Assembly: GCA_012515455.1 (NCBI GenBank)
Contig: JAAYYJ010000159.1
Coordinates: forward strand, 1 to 15,339
DNA from: Oligosphaeraceae bacterium
GTDB taxonomy: Bacteria > Verrucomicrobiota > Lentisphaeria > Oligosphaerales > Oligosphaeraceae
DNA: 15,339 bases
Reading direction: 5' to 3'
The notes beneath the pieces are model-generated. The model searched no databases, was not told the DNA's origin, and saw only the letters and a list, made by a program, of their open reading frames with translations. Both the position numbers and the translations under genes were made by a program. This document shows positions 6,232-14,480 of this stretch, piece by piece; position 1 is the stretch's first letter, and each line of letters starts with the position of its first letter.

Positions 6232-8919
6232 TCAGGCTTGGGTAAAGACCTCGATTTGGGTGCGGATGCGGGAGAGCTTCTCGCTGAACTCCGCTATGCG
6301 CTCGCGCTCCTTGTTGACAACGTCTTCCGGAGCCCGGGCGACGAAGTTGGCATTAGCCAATTTGCGTTGGACCGATTCGATGTACTTGACTGCTTCGTCC
6401 TCCTGCTTGTGCAGTCGGGCCAGCTCGGCTGCAAAATCGATCATCCCGGCCAGGGGCACATACGCGGTGGCCAGATTGCTCACGGCCACGCCGCAGGCCC
6501 CGGCGGGTTTGTCGCCGAAGCTCAGGTGATCGGCGACCAGCAGCGACTGCAGAGAGCTTTGGTCGCGCAGGAGGAACTCCCGAGCGGTTTCGGAGGCGGG
6601 GCTGACAATCACGCTGATGGGCCGGGAGCTGGAAATCTGATAATTCGCACGCAGGTTCCGGACAGCGCGAATCAATTCGAATTTGTCGGTCGTCAGGGCC
6701 ACCAGGGAGTCGTCGGCGCCCAGCTGGGTGAGCTGGCGGCTATCACAGGCAACCGGCCAGTCGGCCAGCATAATAGACTGCTCTTCGCTGACGAACCCCA
6801 TTTGGTGGTATAGTTCATCGGTCACGAAGGGCATAAACGGATGCAGCAGGCGCAGGAAGGTGCTGAGGCAGCAATCGAAAACCCGCACGGTGTTCAGGGC
6901 CTGGCGGTCCAACTCCGCCTCACTGGTGAACAGCGCTTTGCAGGATTCCAGGTACCAGTCGCAGAACTCGCTCCAGACGAAATCGTAGAGGATTTTGACG
7001 GCTTCGTTAAACGAGAATTTTTCCAGTGCGGTGGTGATTTGCTGCACGACCTGATTCGTCCTGGCGATGATCCACTGGTCATCGGGTCGCAGGTCAGCGG
7101 CGGTGAGACCGTGCAGGTCCTGCCAGTTGCTGACGGCAGCGCTGCAACGCAGCCGGAAGCGCACCGCATTCCAGATTTTGTTGGCAAAATTCCGGCCGAT
7201 TTCGCATTTCTCGTTACTGTAGCGGATATCCTGTCCCACGGGTGCGATGTAGGCGATAGTGAAGCGCAGGGCATCAGCGCCGTAAGTATTGACCACATCG
7301 ATGGGGTCCGGGGAGTTATTCAGGCTCTTGGACATCTTCCGGCCCTGGTCGTCGCGGATGATGGAGGTGAAATAGACGTCTTTGAAAGGCACCTCGCCCA
7401 TGAATTCCAGCCCGGCCATAATCATCCTGGCGACCCAGAAGAAGATGATGTCCGGTCCGGTGACTAGGCTCTGAGTGGGGTAGAAATGCTCGAGGTCGGG
7501 ATTTTTTTCCGGCCAGCCGAAGACAGAGAAAGGCCACAGCCAGGAGCTGAACCAGGTGTCCAGCACGTCCTTATCCTGGGTCAGAGCCGGATGGCCGCAC
7601 TGGCAGCATTGCGGCGGCATTTCGGCCGCGACATGGATTTTCCCGCATTTGTCGCAGTAGTACGCGGGGATGCGGTGTCCCCACCAGAGCTGGCGGCTGA
7701 TGCACCAGTCTTTGATGTTCTCCATCCAGTGGCGGTAGGTCTTGACCCAGCGTTCGGGATGGAAGCTGATGCGTCCGTCATTGACCGCGGTCAGGGCGGG
7801 TTCGGCCAACGGCTGCATTTTAACGAACCACTGCTTGGAGAGGCGCGGCTCGATGGCGACATTGCCGCGTTCAGAATAGCCGACCTGGTGGATGTGGTCC
7901 TCAATTTTTTCGAGCAGTCCCAAAGCGGTCATTTTTTCCACCACCAGCTTGCGGGCCTGGTAGCGGTCCAAGCCCGCGAAATCGGCACCGGCGGCGTCAT
8001 TCATGCTGGCGTCGTCATGCATCAGGTTGGGCATCTCGAGGTTGTGCCGCAATCCCACTTCGTAGTCGTTGGGGTCGTGGGCGGGGGTGATTTTCACGGC
8101 GCCGGTACCGAAGTTCTGGTCGACATAATCATCGGCCAGCAGAGGGATAATGCGTCCGACCAGGGGCAGGGTCAGGGTCTGGCCGATTTTGTCGCGATAA
8201 CGCGGGTCATTGGGGTTAACCGCGACTGCGGTATCGCCCATCATCGTCTCGGGTCGGGTGGTGGCCACGACCACATACCCCGAGCCGTCGCTGTAGGGGT
8301 AGCGGAAATACCAGAGGTGTCCTTTTTCCTCCTTGTAGAAGACCTCTTCGTCGGAGAGCGCGGTGCAGGATTTCGGGCACCAGTTGATAATGCGGTGTCC
8401 CTTGTAGATCAGTCCCTTATGGTAGAGGCTGATGAACACCTCCTGTACGGCGGCGGACAGTCCCGGGTCGAGAGTGAAACGTTCGCGCTGCCAGTCGCAG
8501 GCAGTGCCGATGGTGCGCAGCTGCCGGATGATGGTGCCGCCGTATTTCTCCTTCCAGCTCCAGACCTGTTCCAGAAATTTATCCCGTCCTAGGTCATGCC
8601 GGCTGAGGTTCTGTTCTTTTTTCAGCTGCGCCTCGACCTTGGCCTGGGTGGCGATGCCGGCATGGTCGGTGCCGGGCACCCAGCAGACCTCCCGACCGCG
8701 CATTTTTTCGAAGCGGATCAGGATGTCCTGTAGGGTGTTGTTCAGGACATGCCCGAGGGTCAGCATGCCGGTCACATTGGGGGGTGGGATGACGATGGTA
8801 TACGGTGTTTTGCCGCTGCTGCAGTCAGCATGGAAATAGCCGCGCTGTTCCCAGGCGGCATACCATTTCTTTTCCACTTCGGCCGGGATGTAGGCCTTGG
8901 CCAAGGTCTGTTCGTTCAT
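6232..8919 (-). CDS. valS: Valine--tRNA ligase
   Basis: 895 residues, slightly shorter than the E. coli enzyme (951). It charges tRNA-Val and edits mischarged Thr. Seen: the class Ia nucleotide-binding motif in PPPNVTGMLTLGHVLNN (45-61); the CP1 editing domain with TTRPETMMGDTA (220-231) and HDPNDYEVG; a zinc-ribbon-like cluster with C422, C425, C438/C439 and C441; DVLDTWFSSWLWPFS (451-465); KMSKS at 528-532; GADALRFT; an anticodon-binding domain; and a C-terminal coiled coil (ELARLHKQEDEAVKYIESVQ and following) used to contact tRNA. The HIGH motif reads TLGH (54-57), with Thr at the first His. The start at 8919 has GAAGGA about 8 bases upstream. It probably heads an operon with the NifU-like gene. 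Identity is secure. Confidence 0.98.
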   Translation of the reverse strand: MNEQTLAKAYIPAEVEKKWYAAWEQRGYFHADCSSGKTPYTIVIPPPNVTGMLTLGHVLNNTLQDILIRFEKMRGREVCWVPGTDHAGIATQAKVEAQLKKEQNLSRHDLGRDKFLEQVWSWKEKYGGTIIRQLRTIGTACDWQRERFTLDPGLSAAVQEVFISLYHKGLIYKGHRIINWCPKSCTALSDEEVFYKEEKGHLWYFRYPYSDGSGYVVVATTRPETMMGDTAVAVNPNDPRYRDKIGQTLTLPLVGRIIPLLADDYVDQNFGTGAVKITPAHDPNDYEVGLRHNLEMPNLMHDDASMNDAAGADFAGLDRYQARKLVVEKMTALGLLEKIEDHIHQVGYSERGNVAIEPRLSKQWFVKMQPLAEPALTAVNDGRISFHPERWVKTYRHWMENIKDWCISRQLWWGHRIPAYYCDKCGKIHVAAEMPPQCCQCGHPALTQDKDVLDTWFSSWLWPFSVFGWPEKNPDLEHFYPTQSLVTGPDIIFFWVARMIMAGLEFMGEVPFKDVYFTSIIRDDQGRKMSKSLNNSPDPIDVVNTYGADALRFTIAYIAPVGQDIRYSNEKCEIGRNFANKIWNAVRFRLRCSAAVSNWQDLHGLTAADLRPDDQWIIARTNQVVQQITTALEKFSFNEAVKILYDFVWSEFCDWYLESCKALFTSEAELDRQALNTVRVFDCCLSTFLRLLHPFMPFVTDELYHQMGFVSEEQSIMLADWPVACDSRQLTQLGADDSLVALTTDKFELIRAVRNLRANYQISSSRPISVIVSPASETAREFLLRDQSSLQSLLVADHLSFGDKPAGACGVAVSNLATAYVPLAGMIDFAAELARLHKQEDEAVKYIESVQRKLANANFVARAPEDVVNKERERIAEFSEKLSRIRTQIEVFTQA

Positions 8920-8944
8920 AGAGGGTCCTTCGCTTATTCATGAT

Positions 8945-8960
8945 ACAGGCTGGAGCCTGT
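8945..8960. repeat. Palindrome in the valS 5' leader
   Basis: Perfect inverted repeat ACAGGCT (8945-8951) and AGCCTGT (8954-8960) separated by two bases. It lies 26-41 bases upstream of the valS start, between the candidate promoter and the ribosome-binding site. It could be an operator; as RNA the 2-base loop is too tight unless the innermost pairs open. Confidence 0.5.
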
Positions 8961-8977
8961 GCCAGAGTAAAAGTACA

Positions 8978-9005
8978 AATGTAATGTTTTACTGTGGAAA
9001 AGCAA
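8978..9005 (-). promoter_or_regulatory. Candidate sigma70-like promoter of valS
   Basis: On the - strand TTGCTT (9005-9000) and TACATT (8983-8978) are separated by 16 bases, giving a leader of roughly 50-55 bases before the valS start. The match to consensus is modest. The -10 candidate lies inside an AT-rich dyad with arms AGTAAAA (8966-8972) and TTTTACT (8987-8993), which would suit repressor binding. The rest of the DUF2851-valS gap (9006-9082) is GC-rich and includes a GCGGCCGC palindrome. Confidence 0.3.
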
Positions 9006-9082
9006 ACCGGCACTGTTGCGGGCGCTATATTTTACCCCGGCCGCAGCTCCCGGCGGCCGCTCCCGGCGTGTTGTCCGGCTGC

Positions 9083-10525
9083 TTATCCGGGCAGGTCCGG
9101 GGGCGGTTCCCGTCCAGCGGTGACAGTGCAGGGGCAGTTGTCGCAGTCGTTATGCAGGGCCAGGCAGAAATTCTGATAGATATCCATCATTCCTTGCTGA
9201 TGTGCGGCAGTGGTCAGGACTTCTTTGGCCCGGCTGGGCGGCATCAGGAAGCGATGGCAGGCCTCTTTCAACAGGTGATTGTCCTGGACCTTGGGCAGGG
9301 TGAGCCAGGCTTGCAGGGCCAGCCGGGAGCGGTCCTGGCAGGAGTTCTGCGGGTCTCGGCCCCAGGCAGCGATGGCCGGCAGCAGGACATTCACAGTCAG
9401 GTCCCGGGCGCGGTTCTGTCCCAGCAATGCGGCTGGTATTTTCAAGCTGTGGCAGAAATCGCGGCTGTGCTGCCACACCGGCGGTCCGGCTGGCCAGTCG
9501 CAGAGGGCTTGCCGCAGTTCCCGGGCCGTACTGGCGCGGGTGCTGATATTATTCAGCCAGGCCGCCGGTTGGCAAGCGGTTTGTTCCAGCCAGAGCAGAC
9601 CTGCGATCAGCCGGCGCTGGCAGCTGTTGTATGGTCTGCCGGACAGGTGTTTCCAGGGCAGTGCCAGGGGCTGCAGGCCGCTTTCCCACCACAGACGCCA
9701 GTACTCGCGCAGGATATCCTGGAAATGGGGCAGGATGTTGGTCCTGGTGGGGTCGGGGAGGAATCCGGCCAGGCCCAGCAGGATGGCCTCGCGTTGCCGG
9801 TGCTGCGGGAAGGTGCGCAGCATCTTCAGAGCAGCTCCTGCGGCCAGTTTTCGGAAGGGCTCGCGGTTCTCTGCATAGCCCAGGCCGGCGAAGAATTCCT
9901 CATACAGGGCCTGGTCCTGTCCGCTCTGTGCACCGCGCAGTTGCAGATACAGGGTTTTGCTGGCGAAGCGGGCTTGAGCGGCCTGCTGCAGAAATTCCTG
10001 CACTTTGGCATTGTCGCTCATGGCCCAGCGTAAAGCGCAGCCTCCGGTATTGAATTGTCGCGCATAGGGATAGAACAGCTCATCGATATCGGAGAGGAAG
10101 CGCTGCCAGTGCGGCATGATGGCATCCGCCAGGACCAGGGTCTTGCAGGGCAGCGCAGCTTGTCCAGGGAGCAGGTGGTCTTCCCAGACCAGGTGCAGGA
10201 TAACCCCACGGTACAGAGGGTCATCCTGATGGCCGTGGCGGTACCAGTCGGCGCTTTGCCGGTGCACCTCAATGTCACCGCGGACCAGGACATCGTTGAA
10301 CAGCAGCGCGGCGTGCTGGAAATCCGGCCCGGCGGAGACATTCCAGCTGCCGCCGGAGAGGATGCGCAGGCGGGTCCCGTCGGTGCAGTGCAATTCCGGC
10401 TGCAGCATTTTTTCATTCCAAATAATTTGCAAAAAGCGTTCACTGAATTGACAATGTCCGCTTGTGCTAATACATTGGTATGCATTCCCGGACAGTGTTT
10501 CCGGGGTATTTTCGGTCTCCAGCAT
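9083..10525 (-). CDS. DUF2851 family protein, function unknown
   Basis: 480 residues. The family signature is clear near the N-terminus: SAGPDFQHA (64-72), GDIEVHRQSADWYRHGH (83-99), then DPLYRGVILHLVWE (102-115). These regularly spaced Asp, Glu and His residues look like a metal-dependent active site, but I know of no demonstrated activity for the family. The C-terminus has a small Cys cluster, CDNCPC, also usual for DUF2851. It has no signal peptide and no membrane segment. The start at 10525 is supported by a very strong ribosome-binding site, GAAGGAGGA, 5 bases upstream. It is divergent from the HtrA-type protease gene (128-base gap) and lies 163 bases upstream of valS on the same strand. 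Its presence supports a Bacteroidota/PVC-like host, since I associate this family mainly with those lineages. Confidence 0.85.
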   Translation of the reverse strand: MLETENTPETLSGNAYQCISTSGHCQFSERFLQIIWNEKMLQPELHCTDGTRLRILSGGSWNVSAGPDFQHAALLFNDVLVRGDIEVHRQSADWYRHGHQDDPLYRGVILHLVWEDHLLPGQAALPCKTLVLADAIMPHWQRFLSDIDELFYPYARQFNTGGCALRWAMSDNAKVQEFLQQAAQARFASKTLYLQLRGAQSGQDQALYEEFFAGLGYAENREPFRKLAAGAALKMLRTFPQHRQREAILLGLAGFLPDPTRTNILPHFQDILREYWRLWWESGLQPLALPWKHLSGRPYNSCQRRLIAGLLWLEQTACQPAAWLNNISTRASTARELRQALCDWPAGPPVWQHSRDFCHSLKIPAALLGQNRARDLTVNVLLPAIAAWGRDPQNSCQDRSRLALQAWLTLPKVQDNHLLKEACHRFLMPPSRAKEVLTTAAHQQGMMDIYQNFCLALHNDCDNCPCTVTAGREPPPDLPG

Positions 10526-10628
10526 TAAGTCCTCCTTCTGGTGGGAGCATCACTCCGGTTGGGGTGGCAAGGATGGCAGCCGGTGCCGCTGCGGATTTTC
10601 AGCCTGATGGCGGCCCTGTTCTGGAAAT

Positions 10629-10652
10629 ATGAACCTCCAAATTACTGCATAA
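10629..10652 (+). other. Possible 7-codon leader ORF just before the HtrA-type gene
   Basis: ATG at 10629 opens a short frame (MNLQITA) ending in TAA at 10650-10652, one base before the ATG of the protease gene. A weak CTGGAAA precedes it. The protease ATG itself has no clear ribosome-binding site, so terminating ribosomes could re-initiate there. This could equally be chance, as an ORF of this length carries no coding signal. Confidence 0.15.
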
Positions 10653-10653
10653 G

Positions 10654-12063
10654 ATGATTAGCCAAACGCAAAAAACAATCTTCGCGCGCAACATTTTGGA
10701 ATGCTTGTTACTGCTGATCTGGGCTGTGCCGGGCTGGTTGTCGGCGCAGTCCCTGAGCAATATTTCGTCGTCCCGGGTTACTCCTGCGGTGAAGGCGGTG
10801 AACCGCGCATTGCCCTGGGTGGTAAATATCGGCACTGAGCAGCGCCTGCGGGTTAACGATTCCTTCGACCTGTTTTTCAATCAGTTCTTTGCCCCCCATC
10901 ATCGCAGCCAGGAGGTGGTCAAGAAATTTTTCCCTCTGGGCAGCGGGGTACTGGTGGACGGGCGCGGTCTGGTGCTCACTAACTTCCACGTGGTGCAGCG
11001 GGCCGGCAATGTCGAAGTGCGCTTGTTCAACGGCAAATCATATCCTGCGGTGCTGGTCGGATATGACCAGCCGAACGACCTCTGCCTGCTGCGCCTGAGC
11101 GGTGACTTCCAGGGCGAGAAGGCTCTCGCTGCAGCGAGTTTTGCCAAGTCCGGGGATTTGCTGCTAGGGGAGACCGTGATTAGCATCGGCAATCCCTTCG
11201 GGCTGGAGCATAGCGTCTCGCTGGGGGTGCTCAGTGCCTTCAACCGTAATTTCAGCGAGGGAGATATCTCATTTTCCGACATCATCCAGACGGATGCGGC
11301 TATCAATCCGGGCAACAGCGGCGGGCCGCTGGTCAATCTGGACGGCGATTTAATCGGCATAAATTTGGCTATCCGGCAGGACGCGCAGGGCATCGGCTTT
11401 GCCATACCGCTGTCCAGGATCGAGCTCTTTCTCAGCTACTGGCTGCGACCGGCGCATTTTTCCAACGCGTATCTCGGCTTCCAGCCCGGAGCGGCCATGA
11501 GCCTGGGTCCGAATACAGGCATTTGCCTGCCGGAGCTGCTGGAAGGCAGTCCGCTGGTTGAGGCGGGCTTGAAGACTGGCGACGAGGTTATCTCGGTCAA
11601 TGGCCAGCGGGTCTCCCGACTGATGGATTTAGGGCGTGCGATTTGGAGCGTGACCGTTGGCGACAAGGTTGAATTCATCCTGGCCAGCGGCCAGAAAATC
11701 AGCGTGTCAGCCGCCGCGCTGCCGCTGCCGCTGTTGGTACGCACCCGCCTGGGCTTGAGTCTGCAGCGGATGACGCCGGCATTGCGTCAGGCCATGGGCC
11801 TGCCGGATGACCTGGAAGGGCTGGCGATCAGTGAGATCATCCCACAAGACATGTTTTCGATGCAGCAGAACCTCTGGCGCGATATCCTGAAGCGCGGAGA
11901 TATCATTGTGGAGTTTGCCGGTCAGAAGGCCGGCACCCTGGAAGCACTGGGGAAGCTGTTGGCGGACAGCCACAGCGGGCAGACGGTGCGGATGATCGTG
12001 ATTAGCATCAATCATCAGCGCCGGACATATCAGCCATTTGCAATGGACGTAATCCTGAATTGA
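10654..12063 (+). CDS. HtrA/DegP-type secreted serine protease with PDZ domains
   Basis: 469 residues. The N-terminus is a Sec signal peptide: basic residues, then LECLLLLIWAVPGWLSA with likely cleavage after A31. The chymotrypsin-fold domain spans about 50-260 with the catalytic triad H112 (LTNFHVV), D142 (YDQPNDLCLL) and S222 (INPGNSGGPL). The first PDZ domain lies at about 270-355 (GSPLVEAGLKTGDEVISVNGQ). A second, diverged PDZ-like region lies at about 365-455 (LKRGDIIVEFAGQ). HtrA proteases degrade or refold misfolded envelope proteins in the periplasm. The loop after the mature N-terminus (DSFDLFFNQFFAP) is the short LA-loop type seen in DegQ/DegS-like members. The ATG has no good Shine-Dalgarno sequence; no better in-frame start is evident. 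It is divergent from the DUF2851 gene and convergent with the Gfo/Idh/MocA gene. The particular paralogue (DegP, DegQ or DegS) is not assigned. Confidence 0.93.
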   Translation: MISQTQKTIFARNILECLLLLIWAVPGWLSAQSLSNISSSRVTPAVKAVNRALPWVVNIGTEQRLRVNDSFDLFFNQFFAPHHRSQEVVKKFFPLGSGVLVDGRGLVLTNFHVVQRAGNVEVRLFNGKSYPAVLVGYDQPNDLCLLRLSGDFQGEKALAAASFAKSGDLLLGETVISIGNPFGLEHSVSLGVLSAFNRNFSEGDISFSDIIQTDAAINPGNSGGPLVNLDGDLIGINLAIRQDAQGIGFAIPLSRIELFLSYWLRPAHFSNAYLGFQPGAAMSLGPNTGICLPELLEGSPLVEAGLKTGDEVISVNGQRVSRLMDLGRAIWSVTVGDKVEFILASGQKISVSAAALPLPLLVRTRLGLSLQRMTPALRQAMGLPDDLEGLAISEIIPQDMFSMQQNLWRDILKRGDIIVEFAGQKAGTLEALGKLLADSHSGQTVRMIVISINHQRRTYQPFAMDVILN

Positions 12064-12097
12064 TGCGGCGCAGTTATTCTGCCGCAGGCGTGCAGAG

Positions 12098-12123
12098 AAA
12101 AAAACTCCGGCGGGGCACCCGGA
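12098..12123 (-). terminator. Likely intrinsic terminator of the Gfo/Idh/MocA operon
   Basis: Read on the - strand, TCCGG (12123-12119) and CCGGA (12110-12106) form a 5-bp GC stem with an 8-base loop, followed by one G and seven T (12104-12098). It sits about 58 bases past the stop codon of the - strand dehydrogenase gene. The stem is short but the T-tract is clear. No T-tract hairpin is seen for the convergent protease gene on the + strand; only TGCGGC/GCCGCA (near 12063-12086) pairs there. Confidence 0.55.
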
Positions 12124-12180
12124 CCACCCGGGTAGCCGCAGGCCGCCGGGGGCGGTGGCGTCGCGCGGCCCCCTGGGCAC

Positions 12181-13227
12181 TTACAGAAAATTTATTGATG
12201 TCCCGGTGCGGGCTGACTCATAGACGGCGCAGATCAGCTCGACCGCGCGTTTCCCTTCCGAACCGGGAGCGGTCAGGTGGCTGCCCCCCTGGATGGCATC
12301 GGTGAGTTCCTGCAGCTGGCGCCGGTGTCCCTCGCAGCTGATGGCCATGGGGTTGGTGGCGCCGCCCTGGATGCCTTCGCTTTGGCTGCAGAGGCGGCGG
12401 ATTTCCTCGTCTTCGGGCTTCTCCTGCACGAAATCCCAACGGTTGATCCGGTCTCCTTCCAAGACCACGCTGCCCTGGGTGCCGGACAGTTCGACACGGC
12501 GGGGGAAACCTGGGGCGCAGGCCGTGCTGGCCTCGATGGTGCCCAGAGACCCGTTCTTGAACTGCACCATCGCCACCACGGTGTCTTCGACTTCGATGCC
12601 CTGGTGCAGAATTCGGGTAAAGCGGCCGGTCACCTCGCGCGGATCGCCGTTGAAATAGAGTAGCAGGTCGACGGTATGGATGCCCTGGTTCATCAGTGCG
12701 CCGCCGCCATCCAGGCGCCAGGTTCCGCGCCAGCCGGCATTGGCGTAGTATTCCGGGGTCCGGAACCAGCGCACGCTGGCGCTGGCCAGGACGTGCCGGC
12801 CGAAGCGTCCCTGGTCGACCGCCTGTTTGATTTTCTGCACTGCGGTGCTGAAGCGTGATTGGAATACTGCAGAGAGCCGGACATTGTGGCTTTCGCAGGC
12901 CCGGATCAGGTCATTGGTTTTGCTGACCGTGATTTCCAGAGGTTTTTCGCAGAGGATATGTTTCCCGGCGCAGGCGGCCGGGATTGCGCATTGGGCATGC
13001 AGTCCGCTGGGAGTGGCGATGGTCACCGCCTGCACTTCTGAGGCCAGCAGTTCCTCCATGCTTTCGGCGTAGCGGCAGTTGTGCTTGGCGGCGAAATCCC
13101 GGGCCCGTTCCAGCACTGTATCATAGACCATAACCAGCTCGGCATTCGCGATCTGGGTCAGGGCTGTGGCATGCAGATTGGCAATGGCACCGGTACCGAT
13201 GATGCCATACTTTATTTTTTCGGCCAT
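12181..13227 (-). CDS. Gfo/Idh/MocA family NAD(P)-dependent oxidoreductase
   Basis: 348 residues, a normal family length. The N-terminal Rossmann fold has GIIGTGAIA (8-16), and the family motif EKP is at 94-96 (ILCEKPLEIT), whose Lys is used in catalysis. The C-terminal alpha/beta domain has GGGALMNQGIHTVDLLLYF (174-192), with D187 and H184 in the usual active-site pattern. Members oxidise or reduce sugars, inositols and related polyols with NAD(P); the substrate cannot be read from the sequence. No signal peptide is present. The start at 13227 has AAGGAG about 10 bases upstream, overlapping the stop of the M24-like gene, which ends 13 bases before. The two are clearly one operon, so this enzyme probably acts in the same catabolic route. 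A GH109-type glycosidase is an alternative within this fold, but I see no specific support. Confidence 0.92.
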   Translation of the reverse strand: MAEKIKYGIIGTGAIANLHATALTQIANAELVMVYDTVLERARDFAAKHNCRYAESMEELLASEVQAVTIATPSGLHAQCAIPAACAGKHILCEKPLEITVSKTNDLIRACESHNVRLSAVFQSRFSTAVQKIKQAVDQGRFGRHVLASASVRWFRTPEYYANAGWRGTWRLDGGGALMNQGIHTVDLLLYFNGDPREVTGRFTRILHQGIEVEDTVVAMVQFKNGSLGTIEASTACAPGFPRRVELSGTQGSVVLEGDRINRWDFVQEKPEDEEIRRLCSQSEGIQGGATNPMAISCEGHRRQLQELTDAIQGGSHLTAPGSEGKRAVELICAVYESARTGTSINFL

Positions 13228-13240
13228 GTTCCAGGTCTCC

Positions 13241-14389
13241 TTAGTTAAGAATCAACAGTTCGCGGGCAAACGAGGACAGTTTTTCCGCCCGCCCCCGGCG
13301 GACAATCAAGCCGTCTTCCCAGCGCAGTCCCATACCGTTTTCATACAGGAACATATCGGCCATAAAGACCATGTTTTCCTCCAGGGTGTAGGTCGAGGAG
13401 GTCTCCAGGAACGGGTATTCGCATTCCATCTGTCCGCAGCCGTGGGCCGGGCCGTAGAGCAGCGCATGGCCATAGCCCTGCTGTTTGACAAAAGCATGGA
13501 TTTTGCTGGCTACGGTGCCGGAGTGCTCTCCGGCCTGCATCAGTTCGAAGGTCAGGTCGCTGGCCTCCAGGCCGACCTGCATCAGGCGGCGGATGTTCTC
13601 GGGACAAGGTCCGAGGACCACCGGCCGTCCGATGCTGGCGCTGTATCCTTCGCATTTGGCCCCGATGCTGAAGTGGATGATCTCACTCTTCTGGACTTTG
13701 CGCAGTGAGGGGCGGCTGATGGCCTGATTGGAATTTGGGCCGCTGCAGCACCAGATGGGATATCCGGTGGCTTCGGCGCCATTGGCCAGCATGGCCGCGG
13801 TGGCGATGCCGCAGAGCTCGACTTCGCTCATGCCCGGTTTGATCTTTTCCAGTACGGCCCGGAAGCCGATTTCGGATATTTTGGCAGCCTGGCGCAGGCA
13901 TTGCAGCTCGCAGGGCATTTTCTGGATCCGGACCCGGTTGATGATATCATCGGCCTCGACGACCTGTTCTGGTCCTCCCAATGCTTTCTGGATTTTGACC
14001 ATGATTGGATATGGGAACATATACCATCCCGCGAGGCCGAGCTTGCGGATTTTGAATCGTCCCAGTATTTCCGGCCAGTCGGGGTGGGGTGAGCCGGGGT
14101 AATCCGGCTGGGATGATTCCCGGAAGTCCATGACCTGGATGATGTCGGGCAGGCGGGAGCGGCTTTGGGCGTAAGTGAGGCTCTCCGGGCCGATGAGCAG
14201 TGCGGCTGGCCCTTGTTTGGGGATGATCACCGCGCAGGTCTCGAAGCTGGGCCAGTAATCGGCAAAATAGCGCACGCCGGCCGGTTCACTTTCGGTGGAG
14301 AAGACCAGCACCGCATCCAAATCAGTACCCGCGATGATCTGCTGCACTCTGGTGATGCGCTCTTGAAAATCCTGATTTTGCAAAATCAT
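13241..14389 (-). CDS. M24 (pita-bread fold) protein, creatinase/Xaa-Pro peptidase-like, metal ligands degenerate
   Basis: 382 residues. Residues 1-150 form the creatinase N-terminal-like domain and 160-375 the M24 fold (KISEIGFRAVLEKIKPGMSEVELCG, then SGPNSN, GPAHGCGQ, MVFMADMFLY, LRWEDGLIV). In M24 metallopeptidases five ligands (Asp, Asp, His, Glu, Glu) bind two metals. Here the first two positions read Ser: HFSIGA (S241) and GYSASIGRP (S252). The His is kept (H316), the fourth is Asp rather than Glu (D345), and the fifth is kept (E358). The protein is therefore probably not a dinuclear-metal aminopeptidase. Creatinase has the same fold and works without metal, so a hydrolase of an amidine or other small molecule is plausible. 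The start at 14389 has CAGGAG about 6 bases upstream. It is first in an operon with the Gfo/Idh/MocA gene. Confidence 0.85.
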   Translation of the reverse strand: MILQNQDFQERITRVQQIIAGTDLDAVLVFSTESEPAGVRYFADYWPSFETCAVIIPKQGPAALLIGPESLTYAQSRSRLPDIIQVMDFRESSQPDYPGSPHPDWPEILGRFKIRKLGLAGWYMFPYPIMVKIQKALGGPEQVVEADDIINRVRIQKMPCELQCLRQAAKISEIGFRAVLEKIKPGMSEVELCGIATAAMLANGAEATGYPIWCCSGPNSNQAISRPSLRKVQKSEIIHFSIGAKCEGYSASIGRPVVLGPCPENIRRLMQVGLEASDLTFELMQAGEHSGTVASKIHAFVKQQGYGHALLYGPAHGCGQMECEYPFLETSSTYTLEENMVFMADMFLYENGMGLRWEDGLIVRRGRAEKLSSFARELLILN

Positions 14390-14480
14390 TCTGTACTCCT
14401 GGGGTATCCCGCAAGCGGGGCAAAAATGTCGGCCTGGGTTACGGTTTGGTGATCATTGCTGCTGCGTCGGTTCCGGGCTT

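Noticed and set aside
7486..8592. 368-codon + strand ORF opposite valS
   Set aside because: It lies entirely antisense to valS, whose protein motifs are unmistakable. GC-rich third positions often open the opposite frame, and its translation shows no family motif.
8977..8986. 10-base word CATTACATTT upstream of valS (- strand) also found at 14596-14605 (+ strand)
   Set aside because: Both copies are upstream of genes, but a single shared 10-mer in an AT-rich promoter context can arise by chance, and the surrounding dyads differ.
8897..10033. 378-codon + strand ORF opposite the DUF2851 gene
   Set aside because: Antisense to a gene with clear family signature and a strong ribosome-binding site; composition is Gln/Gly-rich as expected for a shadow frame.
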